Assembly: GCA_021776335.1 (NCBI GenBank) | Contig: JAJFGB010000005.1 | Location: 1 to 64,000 of the forward strand | Source of the DNA: Hyphococcus sp. | Lineage (GTDB): Bacteria; Pseudomonadota; Alphaproteobacteria; Caulobacterales; Parvularculaceae | Direction of reading: 5' to 3' | Length of the DNA: 64,000 bases | Shown: positions 16,413 to 26,349 of the stretch, piece by piece | Position numbering within the stretch: position 1 is the first letter of the stretch | Layout of the letters: each line of letters starts with the position of its first letter | The notes under the pieces: generated by a model | Database searches by the model: none | What the model was told of the DNA's origin: nothing | The model's input: the letters and a program-made list of their open reading frames with translations, nothing else | Position numbers and translations under genes: made by a program

Positions 16413-18485
16413 ATGAGTGTAAAAATCGAAAACAAAGACGGCGTGTTGGTCATCACGATCGATAATCCGCCGGTAAATGCCCTCGGGATTGCGGTTCGGT
16501 CTGGATTGGCGACAGCGCTCGATCAGATCGACAGTGATGAAACCATCAAAGCGGCCGTGATCACTGGCGCCGGTAAAATCTTTATCGGCGGCGCTGACAT
16601 CAAGGAGTTCGGTAAGCCGCCGCAAGAACCGCATCTGCCTGACTTGCTCTCACGACTGGAACAGACACGTGTGCCGACTGTCGCGGCGATCAATGGCGCG
16701 GCCCTTGGCGGCGGCCTCGAGACGGCGCTTTCCTGTCGTTATCGTGTGGCGTCCACCAATGCATCTGTTGGTCTGCCGGAAGTAAAGCTCGGTATTATTC
16801 CCGGCGCCGGCGGCACGCAACGTCTGCCGCGTCTGGCGGGGATGAAATGCGCGGCCGAAATGATCAGCAGCGGCAAACCGAAAAAAGCAACCGAGGCCCA
16901 TGCGCTCGGCATTATCGATCAGATCATCGAGGGCGATTTAGTCGAGGGCGCATTGGCCTTTGCGCGGTCCTTGTCCGCAGACAAATTACGCCCGCCGTTG
17001 TGCAATATCGAAAAGCCTGCGGATTGGGACAGCGCATGGCTTGACGGGTTCGAAGAAAAAACCCGCAAGCGCGCGCGCGGACAATTATCGCCATTGAAAG
17101 CGATCGAAGCGGTGCGCGCCGCCGGCACCATGCCCTTCGCAGACGGGCTCGCGAAGGAGCGGGAGATTTTTCAGACCTGCATGAAAAGCGAACAACGCAA
17201 AGGCTTGATCCATGCGTTTTTCGGCGAGCGGCAGGTTGGGAAAATACCGGCGCTGGAGGGCGTTGCGCCGCGCGCCGTCGAAGAAATCGCGGTGCTGGGC
17301 GCCGGCACCATGGGCGCAGGCATTGCGATCGCCTGTGCGCAGGGCGGCTATCGCGTCAAACTGTTTGATACAAATGCCGATGCGCTGGCTGCCGGTGTGA
17401 AACGGGTCGATCAAAATTTCACCGCAGCCGTCGCCAAAGGGCGCATGAGCGAAAAGGCGGCAGCAGAAGCTGCCGGTCGCGTCGCGCCCATATCGACGCT
17501 GCAAGCCACAAGTGATGCTGACCTCATCATTGAAGCGATTGTCGAGCGCATGGATGTGAAGCAAGCGGTCTTCAAAGAGCTTGATGAGATCGCCAAACCC
17601 GGCGCGGTGCTGGCGTCCAATACATCTTACCTCAACATTGACGAGATCGCTGCGGCGACGTCGCGCCCGCAGGACGTGATAGGGATGCATTTCTTCAGCC
17701 CTGCCAATGTCATGCGCCTTCTTGAGGTTATTAAAACCAACAAAGGCGCCCCCGATGCGCTGGCGACGGCTTTTGCCGTGGGTAAAAAGATCGGTAAAAT
17801 CTCTGTGCTTGCCGCGATCGGCGACGGGTTTATCGGCAATCGCATCTATAAAGCCTATCGTCGGCAGGCGGACTATCTTCTCGAAGACGGCGCCCTGCCG
17901 CAGGATGTTGACCGCGTCATGAAGGGCTTCGGCTTTGCTATGGGACCCTTTGCCGTATCGGACCTCACCGGGCTCGATATTGGTTGGCACACGCGGCGGC
18001 GCGAAGATGCGACACGCGATCCTGATGAGCGCTATGTGGATATCGGCGACCGGCTTTATGAGGCGGGCCGCCTCGGTCAGAAGTCCGGCTCGGGCTATTA
18101 CAGATATGAAGACGGCGCCCATACCGGATCAATTGATCCCGATGTTGAAAAAATCATTCTTGAAGCCTCCAAAGCCAAAGGCATTACGCGCCGCGCGATT
18201 GATGATGCGGAAATTCTCGATCGCATTCTTTTTGCGATGATCAATGAAGGCGCCAAGGTGCTTGAGGAAGAAGTTGCTGCACGGGCCATTGATATCGATA
18301 TGGTGTTTTTGCAGGGCTACGGGTTTCCGGCCTATCGCGGCGGGCCGATGTTTTACGCCGACACTATCGGCCTCGATACGGTGTTCGATGGGGTCAGACG
18401 TTTTGAAAAGACCGATAGCGCTGCATGGCGCTCGTCAGACTTGCTGTTAAAGCTCGTGCAAGAGGGAAGATCATTTTACAGTTAG
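16413..18485 (+). CDS. FadB/FadJ-like enoyl-CoA hydratase/3-hydroxyacyl-CoA dehydrogenase
   Basis: Predicted 690-aa bifunctional beta-oxidation enzyme. Residues 1-~190 are a crotonase domain (ITGAGKIFIGGADIKEFG; INGAALGGGLETALSCRYR; LPEVKLGIIPGAGGTQRLPR). Residues ~290-480 are the NAD-binding 3-hydroxyacyl-CoA dehydrogenase (VLGAGTMGAGIAIACAQGG; NTSYLNIDEIA; GMHFFSPANVMRLLEVI), and two C-terminal dimerisation repeats follow (~485-680). It would hydrate and oxidise the acyl-CoA released by the neighbouring ring-degrading enzymes. It is divergent from the MarR operon with GGGGAG before ATG 16413. No thiolase gene is adjacent in this window. Confidence 0.93.
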   Translation: MSVKIENKDGVLVITIDNPPVNALGIAVRSGLATALDQIDSDETIKAAVITGAGKIFIGGADIKEFGKPPQEPHLPDLLSRLEQTRVPTVAAINGAALGGGLETALSCRYRVASTNASVGLPEVKLGIIPGAGGTQRLPRLAGMKCAAEMISSGKPKKATEAHALGIIDQIIEGDLVEGALAFARSLSADKLRPPLCNIEKPADWDSAWLDGFEEKTRKRARGQLSPLKAIEAVRAAGTMPFADGLAKEREIFQTCMKSEQRKGLIHAFFGERQVGKIPALEGVAPRAVEEIAVLGAGTMGAGIAIACAQGGYRVKLFDTNADALAAGVKRVDQNFTAAVAKGRMSEKAAAEAAGRVAPISTLQATSDADLIIEAIVERMDVKQAVFKELDEIAKPGAVLASNTSYLNIDEIAAATSRPQDVIGMHFFSPANVMRLLEVIKTNKGAPDALATAFAVGKKIGKISVLAAIGDGFIGNRIYKAYRRQADYLLEDGALPQDVDRVMKGFGFAMGPFAVSDLTGLDIGWHTRRREDATRDPDERYVDIGDRLYEAGRLGQKSGSGYYRYEDGAHTGSIDPDVEKIILEASKAKGITRRAIDDAEILDRILFAMINEGAKVLEEEVAARAIDIDMVFLQGYGFPAYRGGPMFYADTIGLDTVFDGVRRFEKTDSAAWRSSDLLLKLVQEGRSFYS

Positions 18486-18511
18486 GCGCTTGCTGTGACA
18501 TGCGAAAATCG

Positions 18512-21238
18512 TCAGGGCATTCTAACGTCGATACGCGCCGAAAAATTATTTGTCTCATCGGCTTCCGCTATGCGGCATTCGGGGGGCATGAATTCGTCGC
18601 CCGAGCAGCTTTCGGCCTCCACGCGAACGGAAATCGATCCGCCGGCAGGGCCGGGTCTTATAAGCACAAATTCACCTTTAATGGTCCATGTCTCACCGGG
18701 CTGCAGGGCCGTGCGCCGATAGGGATAAAACGAATTGTGCGTCGACGGCGCGACGAGGCTCATGACAAATTCCCGTGTTGGCGCCACGGCTAAACCGGTG
18801 AAATAGGCCGCCACTTTAAATGGCGCGGCGGCGGGCGCTGTTCCCCGATTGACGATGGTGACAAGCGCCGGGATGTGAACAAATTCTGCGCCGCCCCGCG
18901 TTTCAATACGCGGCGGCCCATCAATGTCGAGCGTTTTGACGGCAAGATCGACGCAGGGAACGCCAGCGGTACACAGATCATCTGTATCCGCCTTGACCCG
19001 CCAGATGCCTGATCCAATGGAGGCAATATAAAGATCAGTCTCAAGGCCGGGGCGCAGGCCGTCAAAATAAACATCACGCGGGCGCGGCATGGCCGGCGCC
19101 GCCGCGCTTGGCGAAAGAGCGTTAGAAATCTCTGCCCAGGTCGCGCCGCCATCAACTGACAGGTGAACGCCGGCATCATTGGCGCCGGCGACGATCATGT
19201 CGCTGTCAAACGGGCTGATGCGCACAAGCGCCGGCTGCGGATAACCGTAATGGCCCTGCGGTACGACATGGCCGGTCTCATTCCAGGCGGCAAAGACGCC
19301 GCCCGCTGTCATCGCGGCGTCGAGGGTTGGCATCAATGTCCATCGGGCGCCGCCATCGATGGTCTGGACCATTTGCACGCGCCCGCCCTGAAGGTCGGTA
19401 GCAATGATCCGCTGTGGGTCGTTCGGATCGACGCCGAAGGCGCCGAACTGGCTGACGCCGGCGCGATTGATGCGTCGCCAACCAGCGCTCGGGGCTGCGC
19501 TGTCATAACGATAAAGGGCGGCGCCCAGATGCGCGGCGCAATATCGATTGCTGGTCTCCGGCGCGAGCGCAAATAGTGACCAGTGGCCATCGGCGCCTTC
19601 GGCGCGCGTCAACGCACAAAGATTTGTTACGCCGCTATCGCCGGGCAACCGTGTCCATGTGGTTGCTACGGAAAAATCCCGTAAGTCACTCGACAGATAA
19701 ACACCGCTATCAGTCGCCGCCGCCACCCTGCCGGGTGAAATCGTCACAAGATAATCCCGCTCGCTGAAGGTGCGGAAACTGCCTGGCGGCGCAGTGATGA
19801 GCGCACCGCTAAGCGGTGTCGTCAGTGGCGCCCGTGAAAGACGCACCGGCGGTCCTGATGCTTTGAGAACATAATTTTCGCCGAGTTCCGCTTCAAAATT
19901 ATCGCCAATACCAATGTGGTCCCAGGCTGGCGTCGGCGCCGCCGCGTCGGTCGTCAGCACCATGCCGTTATCCTGCAGCGATAGCGCGATTAGCTTCGTA
20001 TCCGGATCGTCTGTTGAGCGACCCGTCAGGTCATACATATGAAGCGCGCGCGCCGCGCGGTCCGCTTCGCGCCAGACCGGCGTGTGACAGGCGGGCGCAC
20101 CTGCATGGGTTTCGTAATAAAGTCCGCCATCGCTGGCATGGGCGAGGGGGCAGGCGTCAACACTGACACTTGGGTCGAAGATGATCGTGCTGGGGTCCGC
20201 ATGGGCGCCGTCGCGTCTCGTTGTCCAGCTTGTTGCGGGCGCGCAGCTTGGATCGGACGGTGACGCCAGCGCTGGTAAGTCGACGCAATTTGCTTGCCGG
20301 AAGAAAATACCAGAAAACCACAGATCATAAGCGTCGCCCGCGCGGTTGTTGGTCGCAAGGTGGCCGGGCCGATAAATATATTCGCGCGGCGGATATTCGA
20401 TCGGCCAGGTCAATCCGCCGTCACGCGATTCCTTGATAAGAGATCCGCTGAGCCCCTGGGTGAAGATTACGTTGTGATTTTTTGGTGACCGCGCAATGGA
20501 GCAATAGCCGCCGACGGCATAAGGATAAGACGGCCAGGTCCAGCTGGCGCCATTATCCGTCGAGCGCTGATGACCGCCTGCGCCGCAGATATCGACGGCG
20601 CCATCGCCGACAATAACATCATAAACTTCACGCGCGGCGGTCGCTGTCGGTGATGGATTGACATAAGCCCAGCTGGCGCCCGCATTGCGACTGATTGCGA
20701 GGCCGCAACTGGTGCCCGCATAAACATTATCTGGATCGGCCGGATCAAACGCAACGGCGTATCCGCGCAATTCGATTTCTGCGGCCGGGGCGGCGCAAAA
20801 CCCTGAAGGCGGCGTCACCGATCCATGGCGCGTCCAGCTGGCGCCGCCATCTGTCGAAAGGTTTATGCCCGCGCCGCTCGACAGGCGGCCGTCATAAAAT
20901 GATGTGGCGACGACATGTTGCGGGTCGGTGGGATGCACGGCGACGGCCCAGGCGACTTTCGGCCGGTGATCATGAAGCGTCGTCCATGTGCGGCCGCGAT
21001 CAATCGACTTGAAGACGCCGCCGAACTCGGTCGTGGCATAAAAAATGTCAGGATTGCTTGGCGCCACGGTAATATCTGTCGCCCGCCCGCCTGAGGCGCC
21101 TGCCCCGGACAGGCCGCGTGTGAAGGGTGTGGATGTCGGGCTAATATTTTCAACGCTGACGATTTGTGCGGCGGCTGAACCGAGTGTCAGCACCGCGGCA
21201 ATGCCTGCTGCGGATGCGATCTTGCTAAATCTAGTCAT
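18512..21238 (-). CDS. Secreted BNR/sialidase-type beta-propeller protein with CARDB-like end
   Basis: Predicted 908-aa exported protein. A signal peptide (residues 1-~25, IASAAGIAAVLTLGSAAAQ) precedes repeated propeller blades with Asp-box-like motifs such as SIDRGRTWTTL, STDGGASWTRH, SRNAGASWAYV and SVDGGATWAEI. Residues ~790-905 form a CARDB-like beta-sandwich (VDLAVKTLDIDGPP, LVTIVNRGTAPAAAPFKVAA, ADETNNFSARIDV). Such architectures resemble photosystem-assembly or sialidase-like propellers, but catalytic sialidase residues cannot be established, so the function is probably extracellular binding. ATG 21238 has GAGGG upstream and is preferred over 21250. It overlaps the end of the upstream gene. 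Confidence 0.82.
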   Translation of the reverse strand: MTRFSKIASAAGIAAVLTLGSAAAQIVSVENISPTSTPFTRGLSGAGASGGRATDITVAPSNPDIFYATTEFGGVFKSIDRGRTWTTLHDHRPKVAWAVAVHPTDPQHVVATSFYDGRLSSGAGINLSTDGGASWTRHGSVTPPSGFCAAPAAEIELRGYAVAFDPADPDNVYAGTSCGLAISRNAGASWAYVNPSPTATAAREVYDVIVGDGAVDICGAGGHQRSTDNGASWTWPSYPYAVGGYCSIARSPKNHNVIFTQGLSGSLIKESRDGGLTWPIEYPPREYIYRPGHLATNNRAGDAYDLWFSGIFFRQANCVDLPALASPSDPSCAPATSWTTRRDGAHADPSTIIFDPSVSVDACPLAHASDGGLYYETHAGAPACHTPVWREADRAARALHMYDLTGRSTDDPDTKLIALSLQDNGMVLTTDAAAPTPAWDHIGIGDNFEAELGENYVLKASGPPVRLSRAPLTTPLSGALITAPPGSFRTFSERDYLVTISPGRVAAATDSGVYLSSDLRDFSVATTWTRLPGDSGVTNLCALTRAEGADGHWSLFALAPETSNRYCAAHLGAALYRYDSAAPSAGWRRINRAGVSQFGAFGVDPNDPQRIIATDLQGGRVQMVQTIDGGARWTLMPTLDAAMTAGGVFAAWNETGHVVPQGHYGYPQPALVRISPFDSDMIVAGANDAGVHLSVDGGATWAEISNALSPSAAAPAMPRPRDVYFDGLRPGLETDLYIASIGSGIWRVKADTDDLCTAGVPCVDLAVKTLDIDGPPRIETRGGAEFVHIPALVTIVNRGTAPAAAPFKVAAYFTGLAVAPTREFVMSLVAPSTHNSFYPYRRTALQPGETWTIKGEFVLIRPGPAGGSISVRVEAESCSGDEFMPPECRIAEADETNNFSARIDVRMP

Positions 21239-21809
21239 TGCCGCCCTCATCGTGACCGGGACAAGTCGTGATCACGCAATACGCTTCGAGCGGATCGGCG
21301 GATGTTTTACCCCCAATGACTTCAAGCCGTAAATAATAAGATGCAAGCGGTGTAAGCCCGTCGACAACGATTGCGTAGTCGGCGCGATTGCGGCCTCGTG
21401 ATGAGGCAAATGTCTCCAGCCGTCCCGCTTTCGCGTTCTCGAAGGCGCCGGACGTCGACATTGGTTTTTGCTTTGTCACCCACTTCGCGCGCCGCTTTTT
21501 TTTGATATTGGCGCCGGTTGTCAGGCGCCGGGCGTCAATCGAGCGTCGCGACATTTCGATGATGACGCCATCAGATTTTTCATCGATAGCTTCGGGGCCT
21601 GTCGACAGGTAAAGCCGGAAGGCCCGCTCATTTTTCTGCAGTGAGGGCCAACTGGCGTGAAGCGTTGCAAAGCCGCCCGCAGGCGCTGCGCAATAGGACC
21701 GACAGTCAAGGCTTTGCTGATCAGCAGGAAGTTTTTGCCCTAAAGCAACGTTTGGCGCGATTAGCACGCTTGCCGCCGTTAGCCATGCAATAATTTTTCT
21801 GTGAACCAC
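21231..21809 (-). CDS. Hypothetical secreted protein, partner of the propeller gene
   Basis: Predicted 192-aa exported protein. A signal peptide (HRKIIAWLTAASVLIAPNVALG) is followed by a fibronectin-III-like pattern (GGFATLHASWPSLQKNERAFRLYLST, then ADYAIVVDGLTPLASYYLRLEVIGG). Three cysteine-bearing spots (CRSYC, CVITTC) could form disulfides in the periplasm or outside. The GTG at 21809 has GGGGAG 4 nt upstream; a GTG at 21824 is the alternative. Its stop overlaps the propeller gene's start region, so the two are co-expressed. I do not recognise a specific family. Confidence 0.7.
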   Translation of the reverse strand: MVHRKIIAWLTAASVLIAPNVALGQKLPADQQSLDCRSYCAAPAGGFATLHASWPSLQKNERAFRLYLSTGPEAIDEKSDGVIIEMSRRSIDARRLTTGANIKKKRRAKWVTKQKPMSTSGAFENAKAGRLETFASSRGRNRADYAIVVDGLTPLASYYLRLEVIGGKTSADPLEAYCVITTCPGHDEGGND

Positions 21810-22000
21810 AACGCTCCCCTGCACCGCCGTTGTGTTGCAATTTGTATCGTCGGCGGAATCTCTTGTCCAGCTGTCGCGGCTGGCTGGCGCCTTGAAAAAA
21901 CTGACGGTCGCGAATGGCGACCGTCAGCATTACCGGTGATATGCGCAAAAGAAGGCGCAGGGTTTGCAGCGCATTACTCAATGCATGTTTCCGAGCGGGT

Positions 22001-22807
22001 CTAATGAGCGATCATTTTCCGATAGACATGCCAGCTCGCGTGACCAAGCACCGGCAACACGATTGCGAGCCCGACCAACAACAGCAGGGAGCCGAGGACC
22101 ATTGAGCTGACGATAATGAAGCCCCAGAGCAGCATGGCCTGCGGATTGGCGAACGCCGCGCGCATTGATGTCCTGACGGCGACGAGTGGTCCAACTTCAA
22201 GATCAAGCGCCAGTGGGAATGATATGACATTGGTCGCGAGAACAAGAACCGCCAGTAGAAAGCCGACGGTGTTCCCGACAATGATCAATGTCCAGCCCTC
22301 AGATGTTGTGAAGACGAGGCGTAAAAACTCTTCCGCGGAGCTGAAACCCATCGGGCCAATTGTTGAATCATAAATGATCCGGGCAGCCGCCAGCCAGACC
22401 ATAAAGATTGCCACCAGAAAAAGCCCGAGAACAGCAATCGTCCTGCCGTTGGGTCCGGTGAGTTTTGTAAAAGCATCCGTCCACGGAAAGTCTCGCCCTT
22501 GCTCTCTTCGCCGGCTGATCCTGTAAAGGATAACGGCTGCAAATGGCCCCATCAGTGCGTAACCGGCAACGACAGGAAAAACCAGGGGAATAAGATCGGC
22601 GCCAAAAGCCCAGGCGGCGCCCAGGGCGCCGGCGATCGGATAGATTAATCCTAGCAAAAATAGATGACTTGGTTTTGCGTTGAAATCATCGATGCCCAGC
22701 TTAATAGCATCGACAATATCCTTCGCACGAATATCGCGTATTTCGAATTCTGGTATCGCGTCCGAGTGATGGACGCTGACATGTGATGCAGCCACGTTCC
22801 AATCCAC
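22001..22807 (-). CDS. DUF2189 family membrane protein
   Basis: Predicted 268-aa integral membrane protein with about six hydrophobic spans. The N-terminal IRDIRAKDIVDAIKLGIDDFNAKPSHLFLLGLIYP is the family hallmark. Later segments (FVAIFMVWLAAARIIYD, PLALDLEVGPLVAVRTSMRA) and the ending PVLGHASWHVYRKMI also fit. DUF2189 genes often neighbour cytochrome oxidase genes in alpha- and gammaproteobacteria, as here, but no molecular function is established. It is divergent from the cox operon across an 883-bp gap. Confidence 0.87.
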   Translation of the reverse strand: MDWNVAASHVSVHHSDAIPEFEIRDIRAKDIVDAIKLGIDDFNAKPSHLFLLGLIYPIAGALGAAWAFGADLIPLVFPVVAGYALMGPFAAVILYRISRRREQGRDFPWTDAFTKLTGPNGRTIAVLGLFLVAIFMVWLAAARIIYDSTIGPMGFSSAEEFLRLVFTTSEGWTLIIVGNTVGFLLAVLVLATNVISFPLALDLEVGPLVAVRTSMRAAFANPQAMLLWGFIIVSSMVLGSLLLLVGLAIVLPVLGHASWHVYRKMIAH

Positions 22808-23690
22808 TTCAATGCAACAAAAAGAGAAAATTACGGCACTTGCGACACATTGTCCAGCGGCCGATTAGTTTGTGATTGATAAGTGATGTTCCGCCTCAAG
22901 CGTTACGTTACCAAAATCAAATATCCGTATTCAGAACGATTGTGTTGAACGCGCGGTCCGCATGCGGCTAATCAACCCGCTGGGCTGCAGCGCATTGCTC
23001 GGACCAAACAACACATGTTGAAAAATGTATATTTCTAACTGTGCATTATGTTTTGACAGTCGCTTTTGGCGCCCGCCAATGCGGCAATATCAGCAACAAG
23101 ATTTTCAGAATACAGCGTTTTTACCTCGCGGTGCAATATCACTGCTTTAGCAGCCTGAAGGGCCAGTTTTCTGTTTGATGGCCGCACATTGCCGGGTGTT
23201 TCTTCGCAAGCGCACAAAGATGCACTTCGCGGTTGCAGCAATTCAGCTGGGATATCCCCATTTGCTCGGCGCGGCCTGTGTAAAAGCCAGCGTTGATGGG
23301 GCTGTTTTATCTTCCATCCGTCAGTGCCTGGCGCCGCGCACGCGGGCGTGGATGGGGTTTCTCTTTAAATCGAAATCGCTTAATCTTCGGAGGATTCGTG
23401 TATTTGCCGTCCGGCAAAATGAATTATATTTCGCTCTCTTGAGCGGCAGTAGTCTCAGTAAGTTTGTGCGTTAGTACGATTCTGCGGGACACTTATGAAA
23501 CAAGACAAAGACGATGGATGTGTATGTCGTTGCTCAACTGGGCGACAGCAATACGTTCAAAACCCACGCGTAGTGACGCTATGAAGCGAGCAGCGTGTGA
23601 TTACGGCCGACCGGCCGATAGCGATTTAAATGTATCACTTTCGATTTCGCCGCTATTTGCCCGGCAATGGCGCCTAGATGGAGCGCATAT
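22808..23690. other. Long intergenic region upstream of the oxidase operon
   Basis: 883 bp with no convincing gene. Short open frames inside have poor composition and no ribosome site. It must contain the coxB promoter, and the DUF2189 promoter at the left. A half-conserved FNR-like sequence (ttgataagtgatg, near 22876) is too degenerate to call. A small RNA cannot be excluded. Confidence 0.5.
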
Positions 23691-24509
23691 ATGAGAGTCG
23701 CAATCGTAATCGTCCTTCTCGTTATAGGATCGGTGGCCTTTCATTTTCTCAGCCCATGGTGGATGACGCCGATCGCCTCCAATTGGACTGAGCTTGATGA
23801 TGCCTTGATTATTACGTTTTGGGTGTGCGGCGCGGTGTTTATCGCGCTGAACCTTTTTCTCGCTTATTGCGTATACAAATTTAGCCATCGTGAAGGCAGT
23901 AAAGCGACCTACGAACCGGAAAACGAGGCGCTGGAAGGCCGGCTGACATTCTGGACGGCGATCGGGATTGTCATCATGCTGGCGCCAGGGCTGATTGCCT
24001 GGAATAAATACATAACGGTGCCCGACGATGCGATTACCGTCGAGGCTGTGGGCCAGCAATGGCAATGGAGTTTCCGTTTTCCCGGAGAGGACGGTGTTCT
24101 TGGCGCCGTTGCGACCGAACATATCAGCCCAGACAATCCATTTGGTTTAAATCCCGGCGACCCCTGGGGCGCCGACGATATACTGATCGATGACGGATTT
24201 GGCGAATTGCATCTGCCGCTCGATCAGCCGGTCAAGATTGTTTTGCGGTCCAATGATGTTCTGCACAATTTCTATGTGCCACAGTTCCGCGCCAAGATGG
24301 ATCTGGTGCCAGGAACCTTTACGTATATCTGGTTGACCCCGACACGGACCGGCGAATTCGAGATTCTGTGCGCCGAATATTGCGGCAGGAGCCATTACAA
24401 TATGCGCGGCCTGGTTGTCGTTGATGAAACGCCCGCATTTGAAGAGTGGCTGAAAGAGTTTCCAAGATTTGGCCAATCGGATGTCGCCGCAGCGGCAGGC
24501 GCGCCTTGA
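23691..24509 (+). CDS. coxB: Cytochrome c oxidase subunit II
   Basis: Predicted 272-aa subunit that takes electrons from cytochrome c through the CuA centre. Two N-terminal membrane spans (residues ~1-20 and ~35-60), the aromatic electron-entry patch WQWSFRFP and the CuA ligands (His in DVLHNFYVP; CAEYC-x3-H-x2-M in CAEYCGRSHYNM) are intact. An Asp/Gly/Pro-rich insertion (SPDNPFGLNPGDPWGADD) precedes the copper domain. ATG 23691 has TGGAG 7 nt upstream. It starts a five- to six-gene oxidase operon. There is no lipobox or fused haem domain; the cytochrome c is encoded separately at 28267. Confidence 0.95.
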   Translation: MRVAIVIVLLVIGSVAFHFLSPWWMTPIASNWTELDDALIITFWVCGAVFIALNLFLAYCVYKFSHREGSKATYEPENEALEGRLTFWTAIGIVIMLAPGLIAWNKYITVPDDAITVEAVGQQWQWSFRFPGEDGVLGAVATEHISPDNPFGLNPGDPWGADDILIDDGFGELHLPLDQPVKIVLRSNDVLHNFYVPQFRAKMDLVPGTFTYIWLTPTRTGEFEILCAEYCGRSHYNMRGLVVVDETPAFEEWLKEFPRFGQSDVAAAAGAP

Positions 24510-24569
24510 AATGAGTAATGCAAGAGTGATGACGTACAGACTGATGAAAGATCTGAGGGCGAAGGCGCA

Positions 24570-26318
24570 ATGACCACATATACAACGATCGCAGAAGACA
24601 CCCGGCCACTGCATCACCCGAAAACCTGGATCGGCAAATATGTCTGGAGCCAGGATCATAAGGTTATCGCCATACAATATTCGCTGACGGCTGTTGGCGT
24701 CGGGCTCGTTGCGCTTGTGCTTTCCGGTTTGATGCGCATGCAACTCGCCTTCCCGGGGATGCTCGAATTTATCACGCCAGATGCCTATTATCAGTTCGTC
24801 ACCATGCACGGGATGATCATGGTGATTTACTTATTGACGGCGCTGCTGCTTGGCGGGTTCGGCAATTACATGATTCCGTTAATGATCGGCGCGCGGGACA
24901 TGGTGTTTCCGTTTGTAAATATGCTCAGCTATTGGGTTTATCTGCTGTCCGTCATCGTTTTGATGGCGAGCTTTTTCGTGCCGGGGGGGCCGACCGGCGC
25001 GGGCTGGACGCTCTATCCGCCGCAAGCGATTACCGAAGGGACGCCGGGCGCTGGCTGGGGCATTATCATGATGCTCACATCGCTCGCGATTTTTATCGTG
25101 GCCTTTACGATGGGCGGTCTCAATTATGTGACGACCGTCCTGCAGGCGCGCACGAAGGGCATGACCCTGATGCGCATGCCTTGCACCATTTGGGGCATTT
25201 TTGTCGCGACAATTCTTGGCCTCCTGGCGTTTCCAGCGCTTTTCGTGGCCGCAATCATGATGACGCTGGATAACACCATCGGCACCAGCTTTTTTATGCC
25301 GGCAATCATTTCCAACAACGTGGCGCTTGACCATTCCGGTGGCAGTCCGATCCTGTTCCAGCATCTGTTTTGGTTCTTCGGTCATCCAGAAGTTTATATC
25401 GTTGCGCTGCCGGCATTCGGGATTGTGTCCGATCTCATTGCGACACATGCACGAAAGAACATTTTCGGTTATCGCATGATGGTCTGGGCGATCATCATCA
25501 TTGGCGCGCTCAGTTTTATCGTTTGGGCGCATCACATGTATGTGTCCGGCATGAATCCGTATTTCGGATTCTTTTTCGCGACATCGACATTGATCATTGC
25601 GGTGCCGACGGCGATCAAAGTTTATAATTGGGTACTGACCTTGTGGCGCGGCGATATTCATTTGCGCGTGCCAATGCTATTTGCGATCGGGTTTATTTTC
25701 ACTTTTATTCACGGCGGCCTGACGGGCCTTTTCCTCGGCAATGTCAGCGTTGATGTGCCTTTGTCAGACACGTACTTCGTGATCGGACATTTTCATATGG
25801 TGATGGGCGTATCGCCGATCATGGTTGTCTTTGGCGCCATTTATCACTGGTATCCGAAAATTACTGGCCGGATGTGGGACACCATGCTTGGTCAGGCGCA
25901 TTTCTGGATCACTTTCCTCGGCGTCTATGCGATTTATCTACCGATGCATTATCTTGGCTTTTTGGGTGTGCCGCGTCGCTACTATGAAATGGGTGAAACC
26001 GCTTTCGTACCGGAATCGGTGCATTTGGCGAATGTTGGCATCACCATTGCGGCGCTCACGGTTGGCGCCGCGCAGCTGATTTTCTTTTACAATTTGATCT
26101 ACAGCTATTTTAAAGGCCGCAAGGCGGATCCTAATCCGTGGGGCGCGACATCACTGGAATGGCTGACGCCGGATACGCCGCCAGCCCATGGCAATTGGGG
26201 CCCCGATCTCCCGAAAGTTTATCGCTGGGCTTATGATTACAGCGTGCCTGGTGCGGCTCAGGACTTTATTCCACAAACGACACCGCCGGGACCCGACGAG
26301 ACACCGCACGATCATTAA
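24570..26318 (+). CDS. ctaD: Cytochrome c oxidase subunit I
   Basis: Predicted 582-aa haem-copper core with 12 spans. Ligands seen: His80 (MHGMIM, low-spin haem), His272-Tyr276 in GHPEVY (CuB His and cross-linked Tyr), His321-His322 (WAHHMY), and His407/His409 (GHFHMV). D-channel residues (Asn99, Asp110, Asn117 and Glu274) and the K-channel lysine (PTAIK, Lys350) are present, so this is an A-type proton-pumping oxidase. The N-terminus HHPKTWIGKYVWSQDHK is characteristic of this alphaproteobacterial subgroup. It follows coxB by 60 nt. Confidence 0.97.
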   Translation: MTTYTTIAEDTRPLHHPKTWIGKYVWSQDHKVIAIQYSLTAVGVGLVALVLSGLMRMQLAFPGMLEFITPDAYYQFVTMHGMIMVIYLLTALLLGGFGNYMIPLMIGARDMVFPFVNMLSYWVYLLSVIVLMASFFVPGGPTGAGWTLYPPQAITEGTPGAGWGIIMMLTSLAIFIVAFTMGGLNYVTTVLQARTKGMTLMRMPCTIWGIFVATILGLLAFPALFVAAIMMTLDNTIGTSFFMPAIISNNVALDHSGGSPILFQHLFWFFGHPEVYIVALPAFGIVSDLIATHARKNIFGYRMMVWAIIIIGALSFIVWAHHMYVSGMNPYFGFFFATSTLIIAVPTAIKVYNWVLTLWRGDIHLRVPMLFAIGFIFTFIHGGLTGLFLGNVSVDVPLSDTYFVIGHFHMVMGVSPIMVVFGAIYHWYPKITGRMWDTMLGQAHFWITFLGVYAIYLPMHYLGFLGVPRRYYEMGETAFVPESVHLANVGITIAALTVGAAQLIFFYNLIYSYFKGRKADPNPWGATSLEWLTPDTPPAHGNWGPDLPKVYRWAYDYSVPGAAQDFIPQTTPPGPDETPHDH

Positions 26319-26349
26319 CGCTCAGTGATGGTATAGATGGAGAGCCGAG

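Noticed and set aside
17085-18122. 345-aa open frame on the minus strand inside the FadB-like gene
   Set aside because: Antisense shadow of a strongly conserved enzyme; no domain and no ribosome site.
22870-22890. FNR-like site (ttgat-N4-atcaa type) upstream of the oxidase operon
   Set aside because: Only one half-site matches well.
23175-23474. 99-aa frame upstream of coxB
   Set aside because: No ribosome site or family; the region reads as non-coding.
24879-25661. 260-aa minus-strand frame inside ctaD
   Set aside because: Histidine- and arginine-rich composition is the mirror of membrane helices; shadow of subunit I.
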